The notes below the pieces were generated by a model that was not told where the DNA came from, did no database searches, and worked only from the letters and a program-made list of their open reading frames with translations. A stretch of DNA of 11,861 nt from Acephala macrosclerotiorum (taxonomy: Eukaryota > Ascomycota > Leotiomycetes > Helotiales > Mollisiaceae): assembly GCA_014904845.1 (NCBI GenBank), contig MU119950.1, positions 1 to 11,861 of the forward strand. The letters run 5' to 3'. Of this stretch, positions 1 to 7,698 are shown one piece after another. Both the position numbers and the translations under genes were made by a program. Positions within the stretch are counted from its first letter, which is position 1. Every line of letters begins with the position of its first letter.

Positions 1-1080
1 AAAATATTTTAATCGAATTTTATTTATTAATAATTATATAATATATAATTAATATTATTTATTAAATTTATTAAAATTATATATTTTAATATTTATTTAT
101 TATTAAAAAATTAATTTAATTCGATTAAAATATAATAATTTAATTTAATTTAATTAAAATTTATTAATACGATTTTAATAATATTTTATATAATTAATAT
201 ATTAATTATTAAAATCGCGTTTTAAAATAAATTATTATTATTATTATTTATTAAATAATTATATATATAATAAAAAATATATTAATATATTTTAATTTAA
301 TTAAAAATTTAATAATAATCGAATTAATATCTTATTTTTTATTTAATTAATTTTAATTAAAAATATTATTTATTAAATTTATTAAATTATAATTAAATTA
401 ATTAAATAATAATTTATTTTTTTAAACGTTTTAAATTTTATATATGAAAATTTTTTAATTAATTTTATTAAACGCGTATTAAAATATATTATTATAAAAT
501 TTAAAATAATATTTTTAATATTTTTTATTAAGAGTAAATTAATATAATTTTAAATATTAATTTAATTAAAATTTTAATTTCTTTTTAATATACGTTTTAT
601 TTTATAAAATTTTATTATTTTTAAAAATTTAAATTAAATAAAATAAATAATATATATTATATTTTATTTATATAATCGAATAAAATATTTAATAATTAAT
701 TATAATTAAATAATTATAATTAAAAATAAATATATATAATTAAAAATTTTAATATTTTTTATTTAAAAAATTAAATTTTATATTATTTTAAAAAATTTTA
801 ACGATTTTTATTAATCGTTTAATAATAGTTTTAAATTTATTATTTTATAATAATTAAAAATTTAAAAATTTAAAAAAAAAAAATTATTAAAAAAATTATT
901 AATTTAAAAAATAATTAATTTTTTTTAATAATTTTATTATAATATATTATATAATTAAAATATATAATTTTTAAAAAATTAAAAAATAATTAAAAAATAT
1001 TTTTTATATTAAATTATAATAATAAATATTTTTTAATATTTTTTATTTAAAATAAATAATATTACTTTAATTATTTTTCA
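1..1080. other. AT-rich, RIP-like mutated block (no gene)
   Basis: By eye count, positions 1-1020 hold 15 C and 17 G, so the block is about 97% A+T. Thirteen of the 15 C are followed by G. No frame contains a plausible coding stretch. Near-total loss of C outside CpG fits C-to-T mutation of repeats by a RIP-like process run to saturation; that mechanism is inference, since the original repeat can no longer be recognised. No inverted terminal repeat or transposon motif could be seen. The block ends abruptly near 1105, where ordinary base composition begins about 175 bp upstream of a gene. Confidence 0.85.
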
Positions 1081-1081
1081 G

Positions 1082-1114
1082 TTTTTCGATTTTTTCGATT
1101 TTTCGATTTTTCGA
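1082..1114. repeat. TTTTTCGA tandem repeat at block boundary
   Basis: Four successive copies of TTTTTCGA are seen, at 1082-1089, 1090-1098 (one extra T), 1099-1106 and 1107-1114. The repeat sits exactly at the step from the AT-rich block to the gene island. Its function is unknown; it may simply be a microsatellite. Confidence 0.85.
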
Positions 1115-1279
1115 AAGTTGCACACCTCGACCACATGGTGTGCCGTACTCGCTCAGCCTCGCCTTAGCTGATGACTGACTGACTTATTGACCACTCTGGG
1201 ACGGACAACAGCCCCCAAAAGAGGTTTCTCAGCAACCATTGCGCATCAATTATTTCTTGTCCATCATCTTCCACTCGCA
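1115..1279 (+). promoter_or_regulatory. short presumed promoter/5' leader of the phosphoesterase
   Basis: This is the only ordinary-composition sequence between the AT-rich block and the ATG, so the core promoter must lie here or in the AT-rich DNA. It holds a CACACC...GGTGTG inverted repeat (1121-1142) and overlapping TGAC units (TGACTGACTGAC, 1172-1183). No clear TATA box is seen in this stretch. The assignment rests on position only. Confidence 0.35.
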
Positions 1280-2119
1280 ATGGCGGTTCAGATCCTCTCA
1301 GACTTGCATTTAGAGGCTCCAAAAGCCTACGATGTCTTCAACATCATGCCGAAGGCACCTTACCTAGCACTTCTTGGCGACATCGGCAACGTCGCATTAC
1401 ACAAGGACGACTGCCTTGCCTTTCTAATTCGGCAGCTCAACCAATTCCGCGCTGTACTCTTTATCCCCGGGAATCATGAAGCCTACCATTCAAATTGGCC
1501 GGAAACCCTCGACATTCTTCTTGCTTTTGAAAGAGACGTTCACAACAACGCCTCACTCGGGGACTTTATCCTGCTCGATCGTACAGTCTATCAGATGCCA
1601 GATACTAACGTCGTCATTCTTGGATGCAGTCTGTTCTCTTCCATCTGCGCTGAAAACCATATGGCAGTCAGTCTTGGGCTCAATGATTTCTTCGTCATTA
1701 ACGACTGGGATGTCGATTCGCACAACGAAGCGCATAAGCGGGACGTTGCCTGGCTTAACACACAGGTTGCTGAGCTTGAACAGTCTGACGTGCGTATCAT
1801 GATATTCACACATTGGAGTCCATCAAAGGATGCCCGTGCGATTGATCCAAGGCACGCTACTAGTTCGATCACGAGCGCCTTTTCAACCGACTTGTCCGAG
1901 GAGAAATGCTTCCAAAGCGAAAAGGTCAAAATATGGGCGTTTGGGCATACGCACTATAATTGCGACTTTCTAGTTGAGCGGAAAGAAGGTGCCGGATCAT
2001 TAAGGCTATTTGCGAACCAGAGGGGGTATTACTTTGCCCAGGCTGACGGATATGATGGAGGGAAGACGGTCAATATATTAGCGACAGCGTCTGATCCTAT
2101 GAATATTTTGTATTTATAA
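1280..2119 (+). CDS. calcineurin-like metallophosphoesterase
   Basis: This is an intact, intronless gene of 279 residues for a protein of the calcineurin-like (Ser/Thr phosphatase-type) metallophosphoesterase superfamily. All family blocks are visible: SDLHLE at residues 7-12 (Asp8, His10), GDIGN at 33-37 (Asp34, Asn37), GNHE at 64-67, THW at 177-179 and GHTH at 222-225. These residues bind the two-metal centre that hydrolyses phosphoesters. The natural substrate cannot be told from sequence, and no signal peptide or membrane segment is evident, so a cytosolic enzyme is likely. The start is the ATG at 1280: the frame is open back to a TGA at 1172, but no earlier ATG exists, and the conserved domain begins at once with MAVQILSDLHLE. 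The gene lies alone between two AT-rich blocks, with only about 165 bp of ordinary sequence upstream, and carries no premature stop. Confidence 0.93.
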   Translation: MAVQILSDLHLEAPKAYDVFNIMPKAPYLALLGDIGNVALHKDDCLAFLIRQLNQFRAVLFIPGNHEAYHSNWPETLDILLAFERDVHNNASLGDFILLDRTVYQMPDTNVVILGCSLFSSICAENHMAVSLGLNDFFVINDWDVDSHNEAHKRDVAWLNTQVAELEQSDVRIMIFTHWSPSKDARAIDPRHATSSITSAFSTDLSEEKCFQSEKVKIWAFGHTHYNCDFLVERKEGAGSLRLFANQRGYYFAQADGYDGGKTVNILATASDPMNILYL

Positions 2120-2410
2120 ATACTACTCAATGAGGACCTCTGCCTTCTGGTGCAGATTGCACCTAGCTGTGTGTAGGCCAATAAGGACGCTAGTCGCTGT
2201 GAACTGCACCGAAAAAGGTTTATTTTAAGGGATTTTTATAGGAGTATAGAAGTGGGTTTCTGGGTGTGGATTGGATAGAGGGTTGGATGGAGAAGTAATG
2301 GCCTAGGGTGGCGGGTAAAATGGGATCACGACGGATTGGGAGAGCGACGTCGACGAGTTGTTTTAAGAATTACAAGCAATTATTATAAAGAAAAGAAATT
2401 GTAAACGAGT
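2120..2410. other. 3' flank of phosphoesterase, G-rich on plus strand
   Basis: No gene is seen. The flank holds a perfect 6-bp hairpin, GGTGCA-GAT-TGCACC, at 2149-2163, about 30 bp after the stop codon. Positions 2221-2340 are strongly skewed, with 48 G against 7 C by eye count and several GGG runs. A CGACGTCG palindrome lies at 2345-2352. The sequence grades into AT-rich DNA after about 2400. Transcription end signals cannot be placed with confidence. Confidence 0.6.
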
Positions 2411-2880
2411 CGAAGTATTCATTAAAATTTTTATTTTATTTTTCTTTATATATTAATTAAATTATATAAAAAAATTATATTTATTTTTAAATTTTAAAAT
2501 ATAATATTAATAATATTATATAATAAATAAATTTCAATTTATAAAAATTTTAAAAATTTTAATTTTCGAATAATTATATATAATATTTATATAATTAAAT
2601 TATTTATATACAAAATTAACGTTTATATATATATATATATATATATATTATTTAAATTAATTAATTTAATATTTTAATACGCGTTTAATAAATTTATTTA
2701 AATATTTAATTTTAAATTAATATTATTAATATATATATATATTAATAAAATAATTTATAAAAGTTTTAAATTTTAAATTTATTAAATAAAAATCGTTAAA
2801 TTTTTAAAATATTTTAATAATTTTATTTTATATAACAATTATCAAATTCGGATTTTAATAATCGTAAATCAAAATTTTGA
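2411..2880. other. second AT-rich block (no gene)
   Basis: About 470 bp of A/T with few G or C, and C mostly inside CpG (for example TTCGAA, AACG, ACGCG). It resembles the 1-1080 block and is likely the same kind of RIP-mutated repeat remnant. No coding stretch is visible. The right side grades into the ~190-bp tandem array. Confidence 0.75.
2624..2649. repeat. (TA)n microsatellite
   Basis: An uninterrupted alternating TA run of about 26 bp within the AT-rich block. It is a simple repeat with no assigned role. Confidence 0.9.
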
Positions 2881-2884
2881 AATG

Positions 2885-3700
2885 TTTTTACGTTATATTC
2901 CCGAGAGAAAAACTTGGTAGAAATTCAATTTCTAACTATTTTCAATGTTTTACAACCTCTGGAAAATTCAAAATAGCGTTCCAATGTATTTATTAAATAT
3001 AATGGTTTCAGTTATCGGGAAAAGCTAGCCCTAGACGTATGTATTTTCATGAATTGCCTCAGTGAAATTTTCCAACAACGTAAGTACACCAGAATTACTT
3101 TCTGCTCATTCTCATTGTCCCATATCTTTGGATCATCCAAAGCATCCCGTCTACGTTGCAATAGTAGCATTGCAAGTTCAGTTATCCTGATCTTGGAATG
3201 CCCAAATCGATGCGTGCCAAAATAACTTGGCCTGCATTTTCGCGAATTGCCTTCGTGAAATTCCCCCTTGAAAACGTGAAAGGGCGGAGTTATTTCTGAG
3301 TCAATCTCATTGTCCTAAGATTTCAAAAAGATTTCGAAGAGGCTTTCCATACAATAGTTATTATCGCCCTCTCTCAGTAATCAGGAAATATCTTTACAAA
3401 ATTTCATAGATGTGCCCCCCTTTCGAAGCGAGAATTGCCTTGGAGAAAATTTTAGATTCCTAACCCAGCCAATAGTCCTTCTGAGAGTAAGATCTTACCT
3501 TTTAGAAAGTCTTGGCATATATACGAAATTCGAAATAGCTTTTCCATATAGTAATTATAGCATTCCTATTTCAATATTGTAGAGATATCCTCTTTCGAGA
3601 TATGAACACGGAATCCTTTGACTTGATGAAATGACTTATCCTGCGTTATAAAGATGCTTTGCAAGATAGAATATTCAATATGCTACTATTGACTAAGCGT
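2885..3700. repeat. degenerate ~190-bp tandem repeat array, about four units
   Basis: Several landmarks recur in the same order. A GAATTGCCT-like box followed by GTGAAAT-like sequence lies at 3051, 3244, 3432 and, diverged (GAATCCT), 3611. The string CTCATTGTCC lies at 3111 and 3306. A box like AGC(T)TTTCCATA..AGTA lies near 2974, 3141, 3340 and 3537. A CAGTTATC/CAGTAATC box lies at 3009, 3179 and 3375. Intervals of 167-199 bp point to a unit near 190 bp with indels. Base composition is ordinary, unlike the adjacent AT block. The minus strand has an open stretch from about 3314 to 3012, but copies differ by indels that break frame, so coding is not supported. This explains most of the gap between 2880 and the reductase gene. 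Confidence 0.7.
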
Positions 3701-3731
3701 AGGTACAACTAGTAGCGTAAGGTCTCAAAAT

Positions 3732-5167
3732 CTAATGCCCTACCATAGCCTGCTGTGCTGGGGCGTATCTGTTGCCATGTAGCTTTGCAGCGCTGATGAT
3801 CCGTCGCACCTCCGTCTTCTCTTCTTCAGTTAATTCGATATCCCTAGATGCCCAATTCTCTTCCAATCGTTTTGCCTTAGTTATGCCTGGAATTGCAATC
3901 ATATCTTGGGCAGCAACCCAGGCGAGCGTGATTTGAATGATTGAGCAGTTCTTTTTAGAAGCAAGCTTCTTGATCTTGTCCACAATAGCACGGTTCTTGC
4001 AGAAGTTCTCGCCTTGAAATTTGGGGACTACAGTTTAGAGCACATCAGTATCACATCCAGTGCTTTGAGGCGTCTCAGGAGGGAGAAAGACTCACCGCTT
4101 CGACGGAAATCATCAGGGGCGAAGTCATCGGGTGATTTGTATGGAAAATCATCGACAAGCCATCTGTGGCCAAGAGGACTGTAGGCGACGTAGGCTATGC
4201 CCAGTTCTTTGGCTGTTTCGATCAAGCCGTCCGCCTCATGCAGTGTTCCAAATGCTGAGTACTCTGCTTGAACAGCATCGACTTTTGCAACTGTTGACAG
4301 CGTTAGTGGAGCGCTTCTTCGAGAGGGTGAATGACGGACTTGAGTTGGCTTTGCGCAGCGTCGCAGCGGAACATCCAGAAAGACCAATATACTCAGTCTT
4401 TCCCGCCTTTCGGATCTCATCGAGAGCCGGAATAGACTCCTCTAGAGATGTCTCTGAGAGAAGAATTAGTCGATGCAGCTGAAAACATGGCTGGCGAACG
4501 TACTGGGATCTATGCGATGCCTGTTCATCAGGATCTCAGAATTAGCTACCTTCTTTTGTGTTTTTCAAAAGCAAAAATGCATATTTTGAGAGTATGTCTA
4601 GAGCACAGCTGGAGTGCAGATGGAGCAATGCACTTCAGAGACATGCCGAAAGAGGGAATAGCCCTCCAAGAAATTGATGCTTACAGGTAGTAGAGGTCTG
4701 GAGCAAAACAGAATTTCTCGATAGTGCCTTCGACGTATTTGTTGATGTGAGCGGCAGAGTTAGTCACCTCACTGTTTCTATCTATACAATTAAAGCCGCA
4801 CTTCGAGGCGACTGTCCAAAGCAATCAAGACCGATTGGAGCTCGTAATGCTCAACTTCCAACTTACTAAAGATCTTGTCGCGGACGTTGTGCTTTCTAAT
4901 GAATTCTCCCAGGAGCTTCTCATTTACCCCAGCTGCATAGACAACCTGATCCACGACGTGTCAGTCTCGATGGAACATGTTCAAAGAGAGTACCTATCCT
5001 TTTCCTTACCGCTGTATCCCAAAAGTGCATCCCAGCTCGATTGCCTTCAACAGCACGGGTTCGGCTTGCTCATAGCCGAGTTTATTTCCCAAGCCGAAGC
5101 TCAAGCCCATAGCGCCGAAGCCTGGAGCTGGAACCTCGATGTCAGCGAAAGGAAGTGTCTTCACCAT
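3732..5167 (-). CDS. aldo-keto reductase, seven exons, one 1-nt frameshift
   Basis: This is a fungal NAD(P)H-dependent aldo-keto reductase of the YakC/pyridoxal-reductase-like type. Exons rebuilt from splice sites and homology are 5010-5167, 4867-4945, 4685-4811, 4504-4520, 4340-4453, 4096-4290 and 3732-4027. All six introns are GT-AG, with lengths 64, 55, 164, 50, 49 and 68 nt; those ending at 4454 and 4291 show CTAAT/CTAAC branch sites. The product would be about 328 residues, normal for the family. The catalytic tetrad is present as Asp51 (WDTA), Tyr56 (VVYAAG), Lys83 (IASKCG) and His123 (YYLHRIDP). The cofactor-binding C-terminal motif [13 protein letters not shown] is intact. The start at 5167 is the first ATG and opens directly on [10 protein letters not shown]. 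One defect is seen: at 5021-5024 four A (T on the coding strand) stand where five are expected, shifting frame just before WDTA. The substrate is unknown. The gene is either a very young pseudogene or intact with a base-call error. Confidence 0.88.
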
Positions 5168-5330
5168 TTTGAATATTTGTGTTCGTGTTTGGATGCGAAC
5201 GAACAAGACTATTCAAAGGCATGCAAGTCCGTCTAAATAGATTCGCTTGTCGGCTTCGTTTTCGGCCGAAGAATTGATCAACTGGCCTAACAGTGACGTC
5301 AAAGGCCATCGGCCGAACGTGAGTGAGGCA
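5168..5330 (-). promoter_or_regulatory. presumed reductase promoter with CGGCCG palindromes and CRE-like site
   Basis: Upstream of the reductase ATG lie a perfect palindrome TTCGGCCGAA (5261-5270), a second TCGGCCGA copy (5309-5316), and between them a perfect TGACGTCA (5294-5301). In ascomycetes, paired CGG triplets are typical of Zn(II)2Cys6 regulators, and TGACGTCA of bZIP (CRE/ATF) factors. Binding here is inference from motif and position, about 95-150 bp from the start codon. The ATG context (TTCAAAATGG) is favourable. Confidence 0.4.
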
Positions 5331-5969
5331 GAGGCAGTTTGTACCTTCGTACTATATGTTTGTTTCACCTCTGTCGCGGCCTTAAGTGTAATCGCCGGCC
5401 TGCAGCCCACTGTACTGCCTGGTCAACCAGTGAGGGTATTGCCATCCTCGAACATATGCATACAGAGCGGAGCTACCCGCCCGCCTGCCTATAGACCCTG
5501 GCACAATGCCCAAGATTTGCTGATCGCCTAGCGTATCCGCCTTATCCCAGTCTGTCGGCCACAGGGACGTTCGGGCCTGGCCTGGCACGTGTCTGGGCGT
5601 GGCGTAGGTAGTATCACACGCATAGCCGATATGTGTATCAAGAGTGTCAATCGAACGTCAATCGAACACCTGCGTCAACTGCGAGGTGAGAATTCTCTAT
5701 AGATATATTCACCTGCTGTTGGCAATAAGCTTTCCTCAAGTGTTCTATACGTAGAGAGTTCTTTTGAGATCAAAAAGTAGGTATACTCCAACGTTCGTCT
5801 ATCATTGAGTTTACTTTTCCATGTAATTCGTTCGAGGCAGCACTTGATATCGTGGCAATGCATCGGTAAAGCCTCAGAAGCCACACCAGCATTTCAACGT
5901 TCAACAACCTTGAAAGCTCACCTCAATTCATGCATTTCAACCCCCTCATCCTCGATTCCAACATCAGTC
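5331..5969. other. intergenic region, no gene recognised
   Basis: Ordinary-composition DNA between the reductase promoter and the 3' end of the oxidase pseudogene. Open frames here are short and lack recognisable domains. Visible items are an E-box-like CACGTG near 5586 and the 11-bp tandem duplication at 5646-5667. The right part probably contains the old 3' UTR of the oxidase. Confidence 0.5.
5646..5667. repeat. perfect 11-bp tandem duplication
   Basis: GTCAATCGAAC occurs twice head to tail. It lies in intergenic DNA and has no known role. Confidence 0.9.
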
Positions 5970-6424
5970 CTACACCTGAGTACTATCCACAGACCAGCCG
6001 TTCTTCTCTTGAAGCATTCGCCCACTCGCCGTATCTCCCTTGGGATTCTCATAGTGTGGCTCATCTTTACAACTAAAAAGCTTCTTATTGACGCAGTTCG
6101 AGACTTGCTCGTCAACGTACTGTCCTTCGGTATAGGCGCCTGTCATCAAGTCAGTGTATGTTCAGCCTTGGCAACAGCATCGTGGCCACCGAAGCACCAT
6201 TTCTAAGACAACTTAACCAAGAATGTCTAGACAAGACAAAGAAATTGAGACAGCTAACAGAACTCACCTTGCAAAAACCCAAAATAAGAAACACTATTGG
6301 CCTCCCCAGCAAATCACACCCAATCCATGTTCGCCCTCATATTCTGGTGCATCTCCAAACTATATCCTGGCGGCCAATTACTATAACTCCCATAACTCCA
6401 CGGCGTAGTCGTCCACCTCGGATA
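5970..6424 (-). pseudogene. flavin amine (polyamine) oxidase, C-terminal fragment
   Basis: The minus strand encodes the last ~108 residues of a flavin-containing amine oxidase, an FAD enzyme that oxidises polyamines or related amines. The upstream exon piece (6268-6424) reads YPRWTTTPWSYGSYSNWPPG, then HQNMRAN and FAGEANSVSYFGFLQG, matching the conserved C-terminal FAD-binding region of the family. A GT-AG intron (6140-6267, GTGAGT donor, CTGAC branch) joins in frame to the last exon (5970-6139), which continues GAYTEGQYV and ends NGWSVDSTQV-stop at a family-typical distance. Two defects make it a pseudogene. A TGA stands at 6314-6316 where the family has Trp before FAGEA. The gene also stops dead at the Tyr codon 6424-6422, whose TA is the edge of a Tc1-like element. 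The rest of the gene, including the dinucleotide-binding N-terminus, is not recognisable in the window. Confidence 0.85.
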
Positions 6425-6497
6425 CAGTCGACTCGCTTATGTTCTTGTGATTTTAATCTTAAAAGCGCGTTTTTACGCGTTCGCGTTCCATTCCTCT

Positions 6498-6504
6498 TAT
6501 ATAA
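6498..6504 (+). promoter_or_regulatory. TATA box of the transposase
   Basis: TATATAA lies only 10 nt before the presumed transposase ATG, an unusually short distance. Transcription might start upstream by another element, or translation might begin elsewhere. It is assigned by motif and position. Confidence 0.35.
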
Positions 6505-6514
6505 ACTTCCAAAA

Positions 6515-7080
6515 ATGCCATTTCAACGCACTTTTCTCGGGCCAATCGATGGCAATAAGTCTCGTAAAGGGCCATTCTTTGAATTCGAAAGAGGCCGTAT
6601 TATTAGTATGTATAATGGCGGCGCAAATAAAGCTATAATTTAGCGCTTTTATTCTCATTTTTATTTTACGATTATAAACACTATCGAAAAAGAATAACTA
6701 TGCAACGACAGTCACTTTATGTTTAAATCCGATCGATCAAAATGTTATTCTTTTGCTGAAAAACGTTTTGTATTACGACATATTCGAAGTTTTTCGAAAG
6801 ACATATATGTAGAAATTATTAAGACGTGTTTAATCACATTTAAAAAGAGACAATAAAAAAGATTTTAAAAAAGCATAAAATCAAAAATTAAAAATGCAAA
6901 CAGCGATTATTTTTTACTCAAAAAAATACTAATAAACGATTTGCTTAATGCTTTGCGCATCGGCATTTAAATGCAAAGAAATAAAGAATACATATATAGA
7001 GTAATAAGTGCTTATGTGAGCGAAGGTAGCGGGGCTCGCATCTACACTATACTTACTACGAACTTTTGAAAAATTATCAA
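6515..7080 (+). pseudogene. decayed Tc1/mariner-like transposase
   Basis: The frame opens MPFQRTFLGPIDGN and reaches a helix-turn-helix-like segment, FERGRIISMYNGGANKAII, before a TAG at 6641-6643 (codon 43). The same frame then resumes with transposase-like text: DRSKCYSFAEKR, VLRHIR and EIIKTC (about 6731-6835), interrupted by stops. Shifted by two bases, 7000-7026 reads SNKCLCERR, which aligns with the SDECSVERG motif holding the first catalytic Asp. That Asp is Asn here, and the changes (GAT to AAT, GAG to AAG) are the G-to-A type expected of RIP. The DNA becomes more AT-rich to the right, and the second Asp and final acidic residue cannot be found. The gene is dead. Family assignment is good; the subgroup is uncertain. 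Confidence 0.72.
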
Positions 7081-7651
7081 TATTTAAAATCAACTTTAAA
7101 AAATTAAATATTTGCAACGCTGTATTTGATCGCTTTCAAATTCAAAATATAACGTATTAAAATATTAAATATATAATATAATCAATTTAATTTATTAATT
7201 TAATTTTTAAATTATTATAATAAAAAAACTCCTTTTAAATTTTATATTACAATTTTATTAATTATTTTTATTACGTGATCAAAAAACTTATAATTAATAA
7301 ATATATTAATACATTATTAGAATTTGCTAAAATTTAAACTATTAAAAAATTTTAATATACGTATTTGATTAAATTAAATAAAAAGAAATAAAATATATTT
7401 ATTTTTAATTATTTTACGATCGCGTTATATCGATATATATTATAATAATAATATGTAATTAGTATTTAAATTTAAATAATATTATCTAAAAAATTTAAAT
7501 AGTATTAATATTAAAAAAATACTATAATATTTTTCGCAAATATACTACTTTTTTTATTTTTTTATTAATAATACAATATATTTGTATTTTTTTATTATAT
7601 TACGCGCATTATTCGATTATACGCTATATAAAAAAAGATTTTATTTTTCGT

Positions 7652-7698
7652 TCGTACGAAAATTTCATTTGAAAATATTATTTCAATTTTTCGTACGA
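7652..7698. repeat. imperfect inverted repeat with CGTACG cores
   Basis: TCGTACGAAAATT (7652-7664) faces AATTTTTCGTACGA (7685-7698). The arms match apart from one extra T, with a 20-nt spacer. It may be a chance hairpin or part of a terminal repeat of a decayed element. Confidence 0.6.

Larger units (their letters stand above)
6425..7130 (+). mobile_element. Tc1/mariner-like DNA transposon remnant, left end
   Basis: The element starts at 6425 with CAGTCGACTC directly after a TA dinucleotide (6423-6424). This is the expected target and end form for Tc1/mariner elements. A TATATAA box lies at 6498-6504 and a transposase-like frame starts at 6515. The break also marks the exact loss of homology to the oxidase gene on the other strand, which supports the boundary independently. 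The right end was not found: the sequence fades into RIP-mutated AT-rich DNA after about 7130. Members of this class are usually 1.3-2 kb, so the far end may lie near 8 kb. Confidence 0.75.

Noticed and set aside
1187..1279. N-terminal extension of the phosphoesterase from a TTG at 1187
   Set aside because: TTG is not a normal start in fungal nuclear genes, and the 31 extra residues lack family similarity; the conserved protein begins at the ATG at 1280.
3012..3314. About 100-codon minus-strand open stretch within the tandem array
   Set aside because: It spans two repeat units whose translations disagree because of indels, lacks a start near its beginning, and resembles no known protein.
4132..5236. 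Plus-strand open frames at 4132-4482, 4448-4690 and 4835-5236
   Set aside because: They lie antisense to the aldo-keto reductase exons and introns, and their translations match nothing recognisable.
5805..6206. Plus-strand open frame, and a nested 48-codon frame starting at 5930
   Set aside because: Both run opposite the last exon and intron of the amine oxidase, whose minus-strand reading is clearly the conserved one.
6158..6514. Upstream part of the long plus-strand frame that runs into the transposase
   Set aside because: It is antisense oxidase sequence fused by chance to the transposase frame; the transposase itself begins at the ATG at 6515.
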